A program made the translations under genes and the position numbers. The notes under the pieces were generated by a model. That model was not told the origin of the DNA. It was given only the letters and a program-made list of their open reading frames with translations, and searched no databases. From JBFWRK01 sp050248955 (GTDB lineage: Bacteria > Actinomycetota > Acidimicrobiia > Acidimicrobiales > Ilumatobacteraceae), in the NCBI GenBank assembly GCA_050248955.1, contig JBFWRK010000013.1, positions 86,429 through 150,428 on the forward strand: a stretch of 64,000 bases of DNA, given 5' to 3'. Below, in pieces: positions 32,242 through 40,621 of the stretch (position 1 is its first letter; each line of letters starts with the position of its first letter).

Positions 32242-34116
32242 ATGTCCGTTGTCGACGAACCGCTGAACCCGACGTCCGAACCAGCCGCAGACGCCGGGTT
32301 GTCTCGCCGGCTGTTGCTGGGCGGCGGTGCCGCCGCTGGGCTGTTCGCAGCAGTGGCCGGCCCGATCACACTCGGCGGCAGCACTGCCGTCGCTGCCCCC
32401 GTTCGGGGTCGCGCCCGCGACGATGGCGGTCGCCGTGATCGCGGCGGCCGCAGCGGTGCCGGTGCTTCCTCGCTCGGCTTCGCCGCGGTCGGCGCGAGCG
32501 TGGACGATGCCGTGACAGTTCCAGACGGCTACGTCGCCCAGGTGCTGATCCCGTGGGGCGCCCCCATCCAGCCCGACGGTCCCGCGTTCAAGTTCGACGG
32601 GACGAACACCGCTGCCGAGCAAGCGGAGCAGTTCGGCACGGCGCACGACGGCATGGAGTTCTTCCCGACGTCGCGCAACAAGGGTCTGCTGGTCGTGAAC
32701 CACGAAGCACTCGACTCAGCAGTCGCGCTGTTCCCGACGGCGCCCGACTACACCGATCCCGAGACGGTGTTGAAAGCGCAGAACGCCCACGGCGTGAGCG
32801 TGTGCGAGCTCGAATTGCACCGGGGTACGTGGCGACTGGTGCAGTCGTCGTACGCGCGTCGGATCACGGCGAACACGGAGATGGAGCTCACCGGCCCGGC
32901 TGCGGGCCATCCCGCGCTGCAGACCGCGGCCGACCCGTCGGGCCGACACGTGCTCGGCACGGTCAACAACTGCGCCGCTGGGCAGACGCCCTGGGGGACC
33001 TATCTGACCTGCGAGGAGAACTTCAACGGCTACTTCGGCTCGGAGAGCTCGGTCACGCCGACTCCACAGATGACGCGCTACGGGATCAGTCGCGGCGGGA
33101 ACCAGTGGTGGCTGGCGGACCCACGCTTCGATCTCGCTGCCAACCCGAACGAGCCGAACCGGTTCGGGTGGATCGTCGAGATCGATCCCCGCGACCCGAG
33201 CTCGACCCCGAAGAAGCGGACCGCGCTCGGGCGCTTGAAGCACGAGAACGCGAGCTTCACCGAGGCGGACGACGGTCGAGCGGTCGTCTACACCGGTGAC
33301 GACGAGCGCTTCCAGTTCCTCTACAAGTTCGTGTCGGCGCAGCCCAGGCGTTCGCGCCACGACCACAGCCCACTCGACGAGGGGACGTTGTACGTCGCTC
33401 GGTTCGATGCCGATGGAAGTGGGGCATGGCTGCCGCTGGTCGAGGGCGCAGTGCCGGGCTACAGCTCCTTGGCCGAGATCCTCATCGACGCCCGCGGCGC
33501 TGCGGCGGCAGTCGGGGCGACGCCGATGGACCGGCCGGAATGGGTCGCCGTCCATCCGCTGCAGCGGGGCGTGGCGTACGGGACGTTCACGAACAACACC
33601 GCCCGCACGACGGTGGATGCCGCCAACCCGAGGGCCGCGAACGCGTTCGGTCACGTCCTGCGCTGGCAGAACACCGGCGGCGATCACGGCGCCGATGGGT
33701 TCGTCTGGTCGGTGTTCGCGCTCGCGGGAGCAGGGCTGGGCACCGGCGACGGCTCCACCATCGCGCCGGCGGATGCCTTCGGCTCGCCAGACGGGCTCGC
33801 GTTCGATCCTGACGGGCGCCTCTGGATCCAGACGGACGGCGCTCAGCCGATCGCCTGCAACAACCAGATGCTCGCGGCGGATCCGGCCACCGGCGACATC
33901 CGGCGCTTCCTCGTCGGGCCGAAGGGCTGCGAGATCACCGGCTGGGCGATGACCGCGGACCAGCAGACCCTCTTCGTGAACATCCAGCATCCCGGCGAGG
34001 CCGCCACGGACCCGGCGGACCCGGCAGCGCAGTCCAACTGGCCCGACTTCCAGGGCCGTCCTCGCTCCGCCACCGTCGCCATCCGGCGCGCCGACGGAGG
34101 CACGATCGGGGCGTGA
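32242..34116 (+). CDS. phoX: Tat-exported PhoX-family alkaline phosphatase (DUF839)
   Basis: 624 residues. The N-terminus carries the twin-arginine motif SRRLLLGGG (R22 R23) followed by a hydrophobic stretch, so it is exported folded. The body has PhoX/DUF839 motifs: DGMEFFP, LLVVNHEAL, AAGQTPWGTYLTCEEN, FGWIVEIDPRDPSSTP and GSPDGLAFDPDGRLWIQTDG. PhoX enzymes are Ca2+/Fe3+ phosphomonoesterases that release phosphate from organic esters outside the cell. AGGAGG precedes the ATG. PHO-box promoter; convergent with ppk1. Confidence 0.88.
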   Translation: MSVVDEPLNPTSEPAADAGLSRRLLLGGGAAAGLFAAVAGPITLGGSTAVAAPVRGRARDDGGRRDRGGRSGAGASSLGFAAVGASVDDAVTVPDGYVAQVLIPWGAPIQPDGPAFKFDGTNTAAEQAEQFGTAHDGMEFFPTSRNKGLLVVNHEALDSAVALFPTAPDYTDPETVLKAQNAHGVSVCELELHRGTWRLVQSSYARRITANTEMELTGPAAGHPALQTAADPSGRHVLGTVNNCAAGQTPWGTYLTCEENFNGYFGSESSVTPTPQMTRYGISRGGNQWWLADPRFDLAANPNEPNRFGWIVEIDPRDPSSTPKKRTALGRLKHENASFTEADDGRAVVYTGDDERFQFLYKFVSAQPRRSRHDHSPLDEGTLYVARFDADGSGAWLPLVEGAVPGYSSLAEILIDARGAAAAVGATPMDRPEWVAVHPLQRGVAYGTFTNNTARTTVDAANPRAANAFGHVLRWQNTGGDHGADGFVWSVFALAGAGLGTGDGSTIAPADAFGSPDGLAFDPDGRLWIQTDGAQPIACNNQMLAADPATGDIRRFLVGPKGCEITGWAMTADQQTLFVNIQHPGEAATDPADPAAQSNWPDFQGRPRSATVAIRRADGGTIGA

Positions 34117-34130
34117 CCCGACGCTCGACG

Positions 34131-34169
34131 CTGACCGGTCGGCACGCCGGTGAGTCGCCGACCGGTCAG
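34131..34169. terminator. bidirectional terminator between phoX and ppk1
   Basis: Perfect 13-bp stem CTGACCGGTCGGC (34131-34143) / GCCGACCGGTCAG (34157-34169) with a 13-base loop, 14 bases after the phoX stop and 48 bases after the ppk1 stop on the other strand. Confidence 0.75.
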
Positions 34170-34217
34170 GCGTCGTTGGTCCCAGGCAGCGCCGCCGTGA
34201 TCGGATATGGAACGCGG

Positions 34218-36269
34218 TCAGCGCGACGGTGGGGTCCGCCGGCCGCCGGTGATGCTCTCCGCGAACCGCCGCTGGACGTCGGCGAGGCCCTCCCCGGTGC
34301 GTCGCTGCCACGCCGCGTCGGGGCCGAGCTGCCACGCCAGGACGTCGTCGGCGAGGAGCATGTCGAGCATCCCCCGCAGCCGTTCCTGGTGGGCGGGGTG
34401 CTGAACCGGTGCCAGTGCCTCGACGCGGCGGTCGAGGTTGCGCGGCATCAGGTCGGCAGAGCCGATGAAGGTCAGCGGGCGGCCCGGACCGGCTCCGTTC
34501 GCGAACCACAAGATGCGCGAGTGCTCGAGGTACCGACCGAGGATCGAGCGGACGGTGATCCGCTCCGACATGCCGGGTACGCCCGGGCGCAGGCAGCAGA
34601 TCCCGCGCACGAGCAGATCGACCTGCGCTCCGGCCTCGCTCGCCGCGTAGAGCGCTTCGATGATCTCCGGGTCGGTGAGCGAGTTGAGCTTCAACGTGAT
34701 CAGACCGTCGCCACCGGACGCGCCCTCCTTGGCGATCAGATCGAGGATCTCGTGACGGAGGTGGTTCGGCGCGACCAGCAAGCGGCGGTACCGCTCTTCG
34801 AGGCTGAACCCGGTGAGGTGGTTGAAGAGCTCGCCGAGGTCGGCGCCGATCTCGGGATCGGCGGTGAGCAGCCCGAGGTCTTCATAGGTGCGCGCCGTCT
34901 TCGAGTTGTAGTTGCCCGTGCCGATGTGCGCGTACCTGCGCAACCCGTCGCCGTCTTCGCGCACGACGAGCACGCACTTGGAATGTGTCTTCAACCCGAC
35001 AAGGCCGTACACGACGTGCACTCCGGCACGCTCGAGCATCTTCGCCCAGGCGATGTTGGCCTGCTCGTCGAAGCGCGCTTTGAGCTCCACGAGCACCGCG
35101 ACCTGCACACCGCGCTCTGCGGCGCGTACCAGGCTGTTCACGATCGGGCTGTCGCCGGAGGTGCGGTAGAGCGTCATCTTGATCGACTGCACGCGCGGGT
35201 CGTCCGCGGCACTGGCGATGAACGCCTCGACGGAACCGGCGAACGACTCGTACGGGTGGTGGATGAGCAGGTCACTGTCGCGGATGACCGAGAACAGGCT
35301 CCGCTCCTCTTCCATCGCGTGCAGGATCGGCCGGGGCGTGATCGCCGGCCACGCATCGTCTTTCAGGTTCGGGCGGTCGAGCGAGTGAATGACGAAGAGC
35401 CCGGTGAGGTCGACGAAGGAGCGGTGGTACGTGACATCGTCGTCGTCGAGGTCGAGCTCGTCGAGCAGCAGCCGCAGGACGTTCTCGGAGACACCGGCTT
35501 CGACCTCGATGCGCACCGCCTTGCCGAACCGGCGGCGGCGCAGCTCGACCTCGACCGCTTCGAGCAGGTCGTCGGCCTCTTCCTCCTCGAGCGTGAGGTC
35601 GGCGTTGCGGGTCACCCGGAACACGAGGTGCTCGTCGAGCACCATCCCCGGGAACAGGTAGGCGAGCTGCGCGGCGATGACCTCCTCGATCGCGATCATC
35701 CGGTCCTCGCCGACGGGCAGGAACCTCGGCAGGAGCTGCGGCACCTTGACCCGGGCGAAGCGTCGCTCGACACCGTCGGGCTCGCGCACCATCACGCCGA
35801 GGTTGAGCGAGAGGTTCGAGATGTAGGGGAACGGATGTCCGGGGTCGACCGCGAGCGGTGTGAGGACCGGGAAGATCCGCTGCTCGAAGACCTCGATCAG
35901 GAGCTTCTGGTCGTCGCGCTCGAGCTCGTCCCACCGGCAGACTCGTATCCCGGCTGCGGCGAGGCCGGGCAGCAGCTCGTCGATCAGGAGTGATTCCTGC
36001 GCCTTCACGAGGCGATGCACGCGGTCCATCACCTCGAGCAGCTGCTGCGAGGGCAGCCGGCCATCTGGCGACGGCATCGTGATGCCGGCCGCGATCTGGT
36101 CCTTCAGCGCAGCCACGCGGACCTGGAAGAACTCGTCGAGGTTCGACGAGCAGATGGCGAGGAACTTCGCCCGCTCGAGGAGTGGAACCGTGGCCTCGGC
36201 GGCCTGAGCCAGGACGCGGTCGTTGAAGTCCAGCCAGGAGAGCTCGCGGTTGAGGATGCGTTCATCCAC
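34218..36269 (-). CDS. ppk1: polyphosphate kinase 1
   Basis: 683 residues from GTG 36269, the usual Ppk1 length. Features in order: RELSWLDFNDRVL and FLAICSSNLDEFFQVRVA at the N-terminus, then the first PLD-like domain with IKMTLYRTSGDSPIVNSL. LVGLKTHSKCVLVVRED contains the autophosphorylated His of HxK, and IGTGNYN follows. The second domain has VRGICCLRPG and FIGSADLMPRNLDRRVE. It makes polyphosphate reversibly from ATP at the membrane or on granules. GTG 36296 is an alternative start, three bases after the upstream gene stop. No clear PHO box precedes it. Confidence 0.95.
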   Translation of the reverse strand: MDERILNRELSWLDFNDRVLAQAAEATVPLLERAKFLAICSSNLDEFFQVRVAALKDQIAAGITMPSPDGRLPSQQLLEVMDRVHRLVKAQESLLIDELLPGLAAAGIRVCRWDELERDDQKLLIEVFEQRIFPVLTPLAVDPGHPFPYISNLSLNLGVMVREPDGVERRFARVKVPQLLPRFLPVGEDRMIAIEEVIAAQLAYLFPGMVLDEHLVFRVTRNADLTLEEEEADDLLEAVEVELRRRRFGKAVRIEVEAGVSENVLRLLLDELDLDDDDVTYHRSFVDLTGLFVIHSLDRPNLKDDAWPAITPRPILHAMEEERSLFSVIRDSDLLIHHPYESFAGSVEAFIASAADDPRVQSIKMTLYRTSGDSPIVNSLVRAAERGVQVAVLVELKARFDEQANIAWAKMLERAGVHVVYGLVGLKTHSKCVLVVREDGDGLRRYAHIGTGNYNSKTARTYEDLGLLTADPEIGADLGELFNHLTGFSLEERYRRLLVAPNHLRHEILDLIAKEGASGGDGLITLKLNSLTDPEIIEALYAASEAGAQVDLLVRGICCLRPGVPGMSERITVRSILGRYLEHSRILWFANGAGPGRPLTFIGSADLMPRNLDRRVEALAPVQHPAHQERLRGMLDMLLADDVLAWQLGPDAAWQRRTGEGLADVQRRFAESITGGRRTPPSR

Positions 36270-36298
36270 GTCGGGCAGCCTAGATCGGCCGTCCACCG

Positions 36299-36565
36299 TC
36301 AGATCTCGACGCCCTCCGGCAGGCCGAGGTCCCACTCGATCGTGATGTTCTCGCGCTCGGCGTCGCGAACGACGCGCTCGCGGTTGCGGCGGAACTGCGG
36401 GTCGTCGCGCTGGATCAGCACGAGGCGGGCGAGCACCCGGGCGCGGAACTCGTCCACGATCGAACGATCGCCGTAGTCGCTGTAGACCTCCCAGTGCGGC
36501 GACACCGGGCCGAGGTACACGATCCGAGCGTGAGCGCGGGGTGGTTCGGCAACGACGTCAGACAT
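36299..36565 (-). CDS. conserved small hypothetical protein upstream of ppk1
   Basis: 88 residues from ATG 36565, with GAGGAG six bases upstream. RAHARIVYLGPVSPHWEVYSDYGD, then an Arg-rich helix (EFRARVLARLVLIQRDDPQFRRNRERVVRDAERENI) and WDLGLPEGVEI. Not recognised as a named family; no signal peptide or membrane span. It ends 29 bases before the ppk1 start and is very likely co-transcribed, so a role near polyphosphate metabolism is possible. Confidence 0.7.
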   Translation of the reverse strand: MSDVVAEPPRAHARIVYLGPVSPHWEVYSDYGDRSIVDEFRARVLARLVLIQRDDPQFRRNRERVVRDAERENITIEWDLGLPEGVEI

Positions 36566-36816
36566 GGGCATCTCCTCGACGAGTCGACTGGCCATCCTAC
36601 CGCGACCTGGGGTGACTGCGCCCTTCGTCGACTTCACCACGTTGAGCGGTCTTCTTGACGCAATGGGTCCATTGGACCATGGCTGATCTTGAGGAACCGT
36701 GTTTGACTGCGGACTCAACGGGAACCGAATCGGTCCAGCCGACGTCTCAGTCAGGTGTACCTGCGAGGTTTCCGGTGTCGGGCGGAACCGGCGTGGATCG
36801 AAAGGACGTACATCCC

Positions 36817-37068
36817 ATGCACGACGACACCGAGACGAGCTGGATGGCCTCGGGTAACTGCCGGAGCTACCCGCCCGCAGTGTTCTTCCCCAGCGACGGC
36901 GTCGGCGTCGACCGGGCGCGGCGGATCTGTGCGACCTGCCCCGTCAGCTCCAACTGCCTCGAGTACGCGCTCGACAACCGCATCGACCATGGCGTCTGGG
37001 GCGGAGCGTCCGAGCGCGAACGGCGCCGGATCCTGAAGCGTCGTCGTCTCGCACTCGTCGTGCGCTGA
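36817..37068 (+). CDS. WhiB-family Fe-S regulator
   Basis: 83 residues from ATG 36817. Four cysteines for a [4Fe-4S] cluster: C15, C38, C41 and C47 (ICATCPVSSNCLEYAL). The Gly-rich turn is HGVWGG (58-63), followed by an Arg/Lys tail RERRRILKRRR for DNA or sigma-factor contact. WhiB proteins respond to NO/O2 and bind sigma A region 4. Longer in-frame starts exist upstream but lack similarity. It ends in a strong bidirectional terminator. Confidence 0.92.
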   Translation: MHDDTETSWMASGNCRSYPPAVFFPSDGVGVDRARRICATCPVSSNCLEYALDNRIDHGVWGGASERERRRILKRRRLALVVR

Positions 37069-37115
37069 CCCCCACGAGATCTCCCCAACGGCGCGATCCC
37101 CACCCGGACGCGCAT

Positions 37116-37153
37116 ACAACGGGCCGGCCACAGCGACGTGGCCGGCCCGTTGT
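37116..37153. terminator. bidirectional terminator between whiB and tatA
   Basis: ACAACGGGCCGGCCAC (37116-37131), loop AGCGAC, GTGGCCGGCCCGTTGT (37138-37153): a perfect 16-bp stem midway between convergent stops at 37068 and 37177. The strongest canonical terminator in the window. Confidence 0.9.
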
Positions 37154-37176
37154 CGTTCCCCGAGTTGGTGTGCTGC

Positions 37177-37368
37177 TTACTTCGCGTCGGTCGACGTGTC
37201 CTCGTCGTCCTTCGAACCCTGGTCGAGGCCTTTCTTGAACTCTTTCTGGGCCTGACCGAGGTTCCGGGCGAGCTTCGGGATCTGCGACCCCCCGAAGAGC
37301 ACCAGGACCACGACGAGTACGACGATGACCTCAGGTCCGTCGAAGATGCCTGCGAACATGCCTGGCAC
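37177..37368 (-). CDS. tatA: Sec-independent translocase TatA/E
   Basis: 63 residues. The N-terminal helix (EVIVVLVVVLVLFGGSQIPKLARNLG) has the FGG hinge and the amphipathic helix LARNLGQAQKEFKKG, then an acidic tail. TatA oligomers form the Tat pore for folded proteins such as the PhoX at 32242. An ATG at 37359 (MFAGIF) is an equally good start. No tatB or tatC adjacent. Confidence 0.92.
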   Translation of the reverse strand: MPGMFAGIFDGPEVIVVLVVVLVLFGGSQIPKLARNLGQAQKEFKKGLDQGSKDDEDTSTDAK

Positions 37369-37425
37369 GGTACCACCGTCCGCGTGAGACCGCGAGGGCG
37401 GTCCCAGCGGGTGCGCGATGCGGGT

Positions 37426-37704
37426 TCAGGCGGTCGCCGTGCGCCGGGCATCCTGGGCGCGCTGGCGGCGGAGCCGGCGCCGCTCACGCTCGGACAGGCC
37501 ACCCCAGATGCCGAACTTCTCGCCGTTCACCAAGGCGTACTCGAGGCACTGCAAGCGCACGACGCACCCGCGGCAGACCTCCTTCGCCTCCCGGGTCGAT
37601 GCGCCCCGTTCGGGAAAGAACAGATCCGGGTCGACGCCGAGGCAGTTCGCCTCGTCCTGCCATGATCGGTTGTCCACGTCCGTACCGCCGTACTGCATGT
37701 TCAC
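37426..37704 (-). CDS. WhiB-family regulator, WhiB2/WhmD-like
   Basis: 92 residues. WQDEANCLGVDPDLFFPERG, then STREAKEVCRGCVVRLQCLEYAL and FGIWGGLSERERRRLRRQR. Cluster cysteines are C21, C44, C47 and C53. The FFPE-G-STREAK...ECLEYAL...FGIWGGLSERERRRL pattern closely follows WhiB2/WhmD of mycobacteria, needed for septation. A long AT-rich upstream region (37705-37958) probably holds its promoter. Confidence 0.9.
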   Translation of the reverse strand: MNMQYGGTDVDNRSWQDEANCLGVDPDLFFPERGASTREAKEVCRGCVVRLQCLEYALVNGEKFGIWGGLSERERRRLRRQRAQDARRTATA

Positions 37705-37958
37705 GCTCGGCCTCCCTGCTGTCGGCCTGTTCGCCGGGCGGATCCGCCGGGCTCACTCGACGCCGGCACCGTGATGGTCACCGGGCGGCAGGGTGGCTCA
37801 ACGAGCACCGCTGTAATTACAACGGTGTCATTGTCCACTATCACATCACGTCTGCGCAAGGGGGGATTCCAAATTCGTGCCAAGCTCGCCACGCACCGTG
37901 TTGTTGGATATCCCAACCAAGAAGCGGCGGCCAGTCCCGATCCAGCGCTTCGTCCCCA
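37705..37958 (-). promoter_or_regulatory. AT-rich leader region upstream of whiB2-like gene
   Basis: 254 bases without a credible gene and notably AT-rich around 37809-37915. It has the perfect palindrome TGTAATTACA (37812-37821). On the minus strand TGTAAT within it could be a -10 with TGATAG about 16 bases upstream. The VWA gene ends at 37959, so this must carry the whiB promoter. No riboswitch recognised. Confidence 0.45.
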
Positions 37959-39977
37959 TCAGCCGGCGCGGCGCTGGGAGGAACCGCGTGCTGCTTGGCG
38001 CTTGTGCTCGATGAAGTCGACGAGCACGTAGTCGCCGAGCGTCTCGGGTGTGGTGAAGAACGCCCGACCGCGGTTCATCGCGGTCAGCCGCTCGATGAAG
38101 GCCTTCAACGAGGCGTTCGCGTCGAGCATGAAGGTGTTGATCCGGATGCCGTCCTTCGTGCAGCGCATCACCTCGCGCAGCGTCGACTCGACGGTCTCGC
38201 GCACCGGCGGGTAGTTGAAGAACACCTCGCCGTTCGCCTCGATGTGCGCGGTCGGCTCGCCGTCGGTGATCATGATGATCTGCTTCGTACCGGTCTGGCG
38301 GGCGAGGAGCTGGCGGCTCAGCAAGAACGCGTGCTGCATGTTCGTGCCGTACACGAAGTCCCAGCTGACCTCCGGCAGCTGCTGCGGCTGGATGACACGG
38401 GCGACCTCGCTGAAGCCGACGATGCCGAGGTAGTCACGCGGGAACTGCGACGAGATCAGCGAGTGCAGTGCCATCGCGACCTTCTTCGCCGGCAGGAAGT
38501 TGTCGCGCATCGGCATCGACAGCGACAGGTCGAGCATCAGCACGGTCGACGACCGCGTCATGTTCTCGGTGCGTTCGATCTCGAAGTCCTCGGGCGTCAG
38601 CTGCACCGGGGTGCCGGCTCCCTGACGGCGCACGGCATTGCGGATCGTTCGCTGCAGGTCGAGGTGGAACGGGTCCCCGTACTCGTACGCCTTCGACTCG
38701 TAGGTGCGTTCGTGACCGGCCCCGAGCTTGTCGATCTGGTGCTGGCCCATCTTGTCCTTGGCGAGCTTCGAGAAGAGGTCGCGCAACGCGTTCGAACCGA
38801 TCTTGCGGAGCCCCTTCGGCGTGAGCTCGAGACGGCCCTCCTTGCGCTCGATGAGACCGGCGTCCTCGAGCATCTTCGCGAGCTCGGCGAGCCGTTCGAG
38901 CGAGCGCGCGGCGTCATCGCCCATCAGATCGCGGACGCGGTCGAGGTCGGCTTCGGCGAGCGCGCCCGGGTTCGTGGCGCCGCGCAGCACGTTCTCGAGC
39001 TGGTCGAGGTCACCCATGTCCTGCATCGCCTGCATCGCCTCGCCGAAGCCGAGCGGGTTCGTGCCCTGCATGTCGTAGCCCCGCTGCCACCCTTCCTGCG
39101 GGAACATCGAGCGGATGTGCTGGCCGAGCTGGTCGGCCTGCCAGCGCAGGTCCATGTCCTCGAGCAGCTGGTTGCTCAACTGCTCGAGCTGCGCCCGCTG
39201 CTCGGGCGTCATCGAGTTCAGCATCGCCTGCATCGCCGCCATCCGCCGTGCGAGTGCCTCGAGGAGCTCGTCGAGGGTCTGCGGGTTCTCCGGGAAGAAG
39301 TCGCCGTACTGCTCCATGAACTGCTCGAAGCCGGGATCCTCCCCGCGCTCGCGCTTCTCGATCATCTCGTTGAGCGCCGCCATCATGTCCTTCATCCGCT
39401 GCATCGCCTCGGGTGACATGTCCTGCACCGCATCGGTGAGCTGCTTGACGTACTGCTGCATCAGCTGCTCGCGCAGCTTGTCCATCAGCTGGTCGAACCG
39501 GCGCTGCGCCTCGGCCGACGCGAAGTCGTAGCTCTGCAGCTCGCGCACCTGACCGGCGAGGTCGTTCGGCAGCATGTCGAGCCGGAAGTTGCGCTCCATC
39601 GCCGCTTCCCGCGCCAGCTCGGCCCGCCGCTCGTCGCCACTGCGCGCCGCTTCATCCGTCTGGTTCTCGATCGCGTGGCGCTCCTCGTCCACGATGTCGG
39701 CCAGCTCCTCCGCGATCTCTGCGTACACGCCGCCGAGATCGCCACGGTCCTTGATCTCCTCGCGTTGCTGGCGGAGCTTCTCGAGCAGCTCGCGCACACC
39801 CTGGATGCGGTCACCGTTCTGGTCGCGCATGCCCTGCTGCATCAACCGGCGCAAGGCGTTGTTCAGGTCGCCGTGGTACAGCAGATCGTCGGTGATCTCG
39901 TCGAACAGCGAGTCCGCGTCGAGCTCGAAGCCCTTCTGTGTGCCGTCCCAACGTGAGTACGTGAAGCGACTGGCCAT
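37959..39977 (-). CDS. VWA-domain protein, partner of MoxR/Mg-chelatase-like ATPase
   Basis: 672 residues. The N-terminal 440 are helical, Met/Gln/Leu-rich and coiled-coil-like (MQRMKDMMAALNEMIEKRERGEDPGFEQF). The C-terminal von Willebrand A domain (about 477-650) has MIDAS DLSLS (D483, S485, S487) and ITDGEPTA. Such proteins work with AAA+ MoxR-type ATPases as co-chaperones in metal insertion or complex maturation. The matching ATPase is at 41793-43199 on the same strand, two genes away, as for the magnesium-chelatase-like pair in mycobacteria. Target unknown. Confidence 0.85.
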   Translation of the reverse strand: MASRFTYSRWDGTQKGFELDADSLFDEITDDLLYHGDLNNALRRLMQQGMRDQNGDRIQGVRELLEKLRQQREEIKDRGDLGGVYAEIAEELADIVDEERHAIENQTDEAARSGDERRAELAREAAMERNFRLDMLPNDLAGQVRELQSYDFASAEAQRRFDQLMDKLREQLMQQYVKQLTDAVQDMSPEAMQRMKDMMAALNEMIEKRERGEDPGFEQFMEQYGDFFPENPQTLDELLEALARRMAAMQAMLNSMTPEQRAQLEQLSNQLLEDMDLRWQADQLGQHIRSMFPQEGWQRGYDMQGTNPLGFGEAMQAMQDMGDLDQLENVLRGATNPGALAEADLDRVRDLMGDDAARSLERLAELAKMLEDAGLIERKEGRLELTPKGLRKIGSNALRDLFSKLAKDKMGQHQIDKLGAGHERTYESKAYEYGDPFHLDLQRTIRNAVRRQGAGTPVQLTPEDFEIERTENMTRSSTVLMLDLSLSMPMRDNFLPAKKVAMALHSLISSQFPRDYLGIVGFSEVARVIQPQQLPEVSWDFVYGTNMQHAFLLSRQLLARQTGTKQIIMITDGEPTAHIEANGEVFFNYPPVRETVESTLREVMRCTKDGIRINTFMLDANASLKAFIERLTAMNRGRAFFTTPETLGDYVLVDFIEHKRQAARGSSQRRAG

Positions 39978-40067
39978 AGCGGGAGGGTAGTTCGAATGGG
40001 CTGTTCACGCACCGGCAACGGAACGACCACCAAGCGTGCGCTTCGGGCACGTAACCTGAGACACCTC

Positions 40068-40619
40068 ATGCGGGTTCCGCGCACCTTCGTCTTCGTCGAT
40101 CTCTCGGGGTTCACGAACTACACGGCGGCCTTCGGCGACGACGCCGCCGGGCGGATCCTCGGCGCGTTCCGATCGATCGCACGTGAGGTGGCGAGCGAAC
40201 GCGGGGTGCGGATCGCGAAGTGGTTGGGCGACGGGTGCATGGTGGTGGCCGTCGATCAGCAGGATGCCGTCGTCTTCTCGCTCGAGCTCGAGCGTCGAGC
40301 CGCCCAGGTCTGCGCGCCGCTCGCCGTGCGGGTGGGGATGGCTTCGGGGTACGCGCTCCTGTTCGAAGGCGACGACTACATCGGCTCCGCGGTCAACATG
40401 GCCTCCCGGCTGTGCGACATCGCGGGACCGTTCGAGATCCTCGTCCCGGCGATGCAGCTCGAGCGCCTCCCCGAGGGCGTCGTCGCGACCGACTACGGCT
40501 CGCTCGAGCTGCGCGGGTTCCCCGGGTCGATCGAGGTCCTCGAGCTCTCCGGCGACCCGGTCGCCGCGCCCCGGAACGACACCGGCGAGCTCTGGACACG
40601 CCAGCCGTTCGGCGGCTGA
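40068..40619 (+). CDS. class III adenylate/guanylate cyclase
   Basis: 183 residues, a lone cyclase domain from ATG 40068. Metal ligands D11 (FVFVDLSGFT) and D55 (KWLGDG), the purine-specifying Lys at K51, D102/D103 and the transition-state residues N110 and R114 (GSAVNMASRL) are all present, so it should be catalytic and favour ATP. It is cytosolic with no sensor domain. TAACCT (40052-40057) about ten bases upstream suggests a leaderless transcript. Its stop lies two bases before the next ATG. Confidence 0.88.
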   Translation: MRVPRTFVFVDLSGFTNYTAAFGDDAAGRILGAFRSIAREVASERGVRIAKWLGDGCMVVAVDQQDAVVFSLELERRAAQVCAPLAVRVGMASGYALLFEGDDYIGSAVNMASRLCDIAGPFEILVPAMQLERLPEGVVATDYGSLELRGFPGSIEVLELSGDPVAAPRNDTGELWTRQPFGG

Positions 40620-40621
40620 CC

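Noticed and set aside
34113..35993. 626-codon plus-strand frame opposite ppk1
   Set aside because: Shadow of polyphosphate kinase; no motif, repetitive Glu/Val/Asp composition.
36569..36660. PHO box before the ppk1-associated small gene
   Set aside because: TGAC and TGAG matches are present but not at 11-base spacing; no convincing box.
39996..40067. Upstream ATG for the cyclase giving 24 more residues
   Set aside because: The added residues are not cyclase-like and the -10-like TAACCT lies inside them, favouring the leaderless ATG at 40068.
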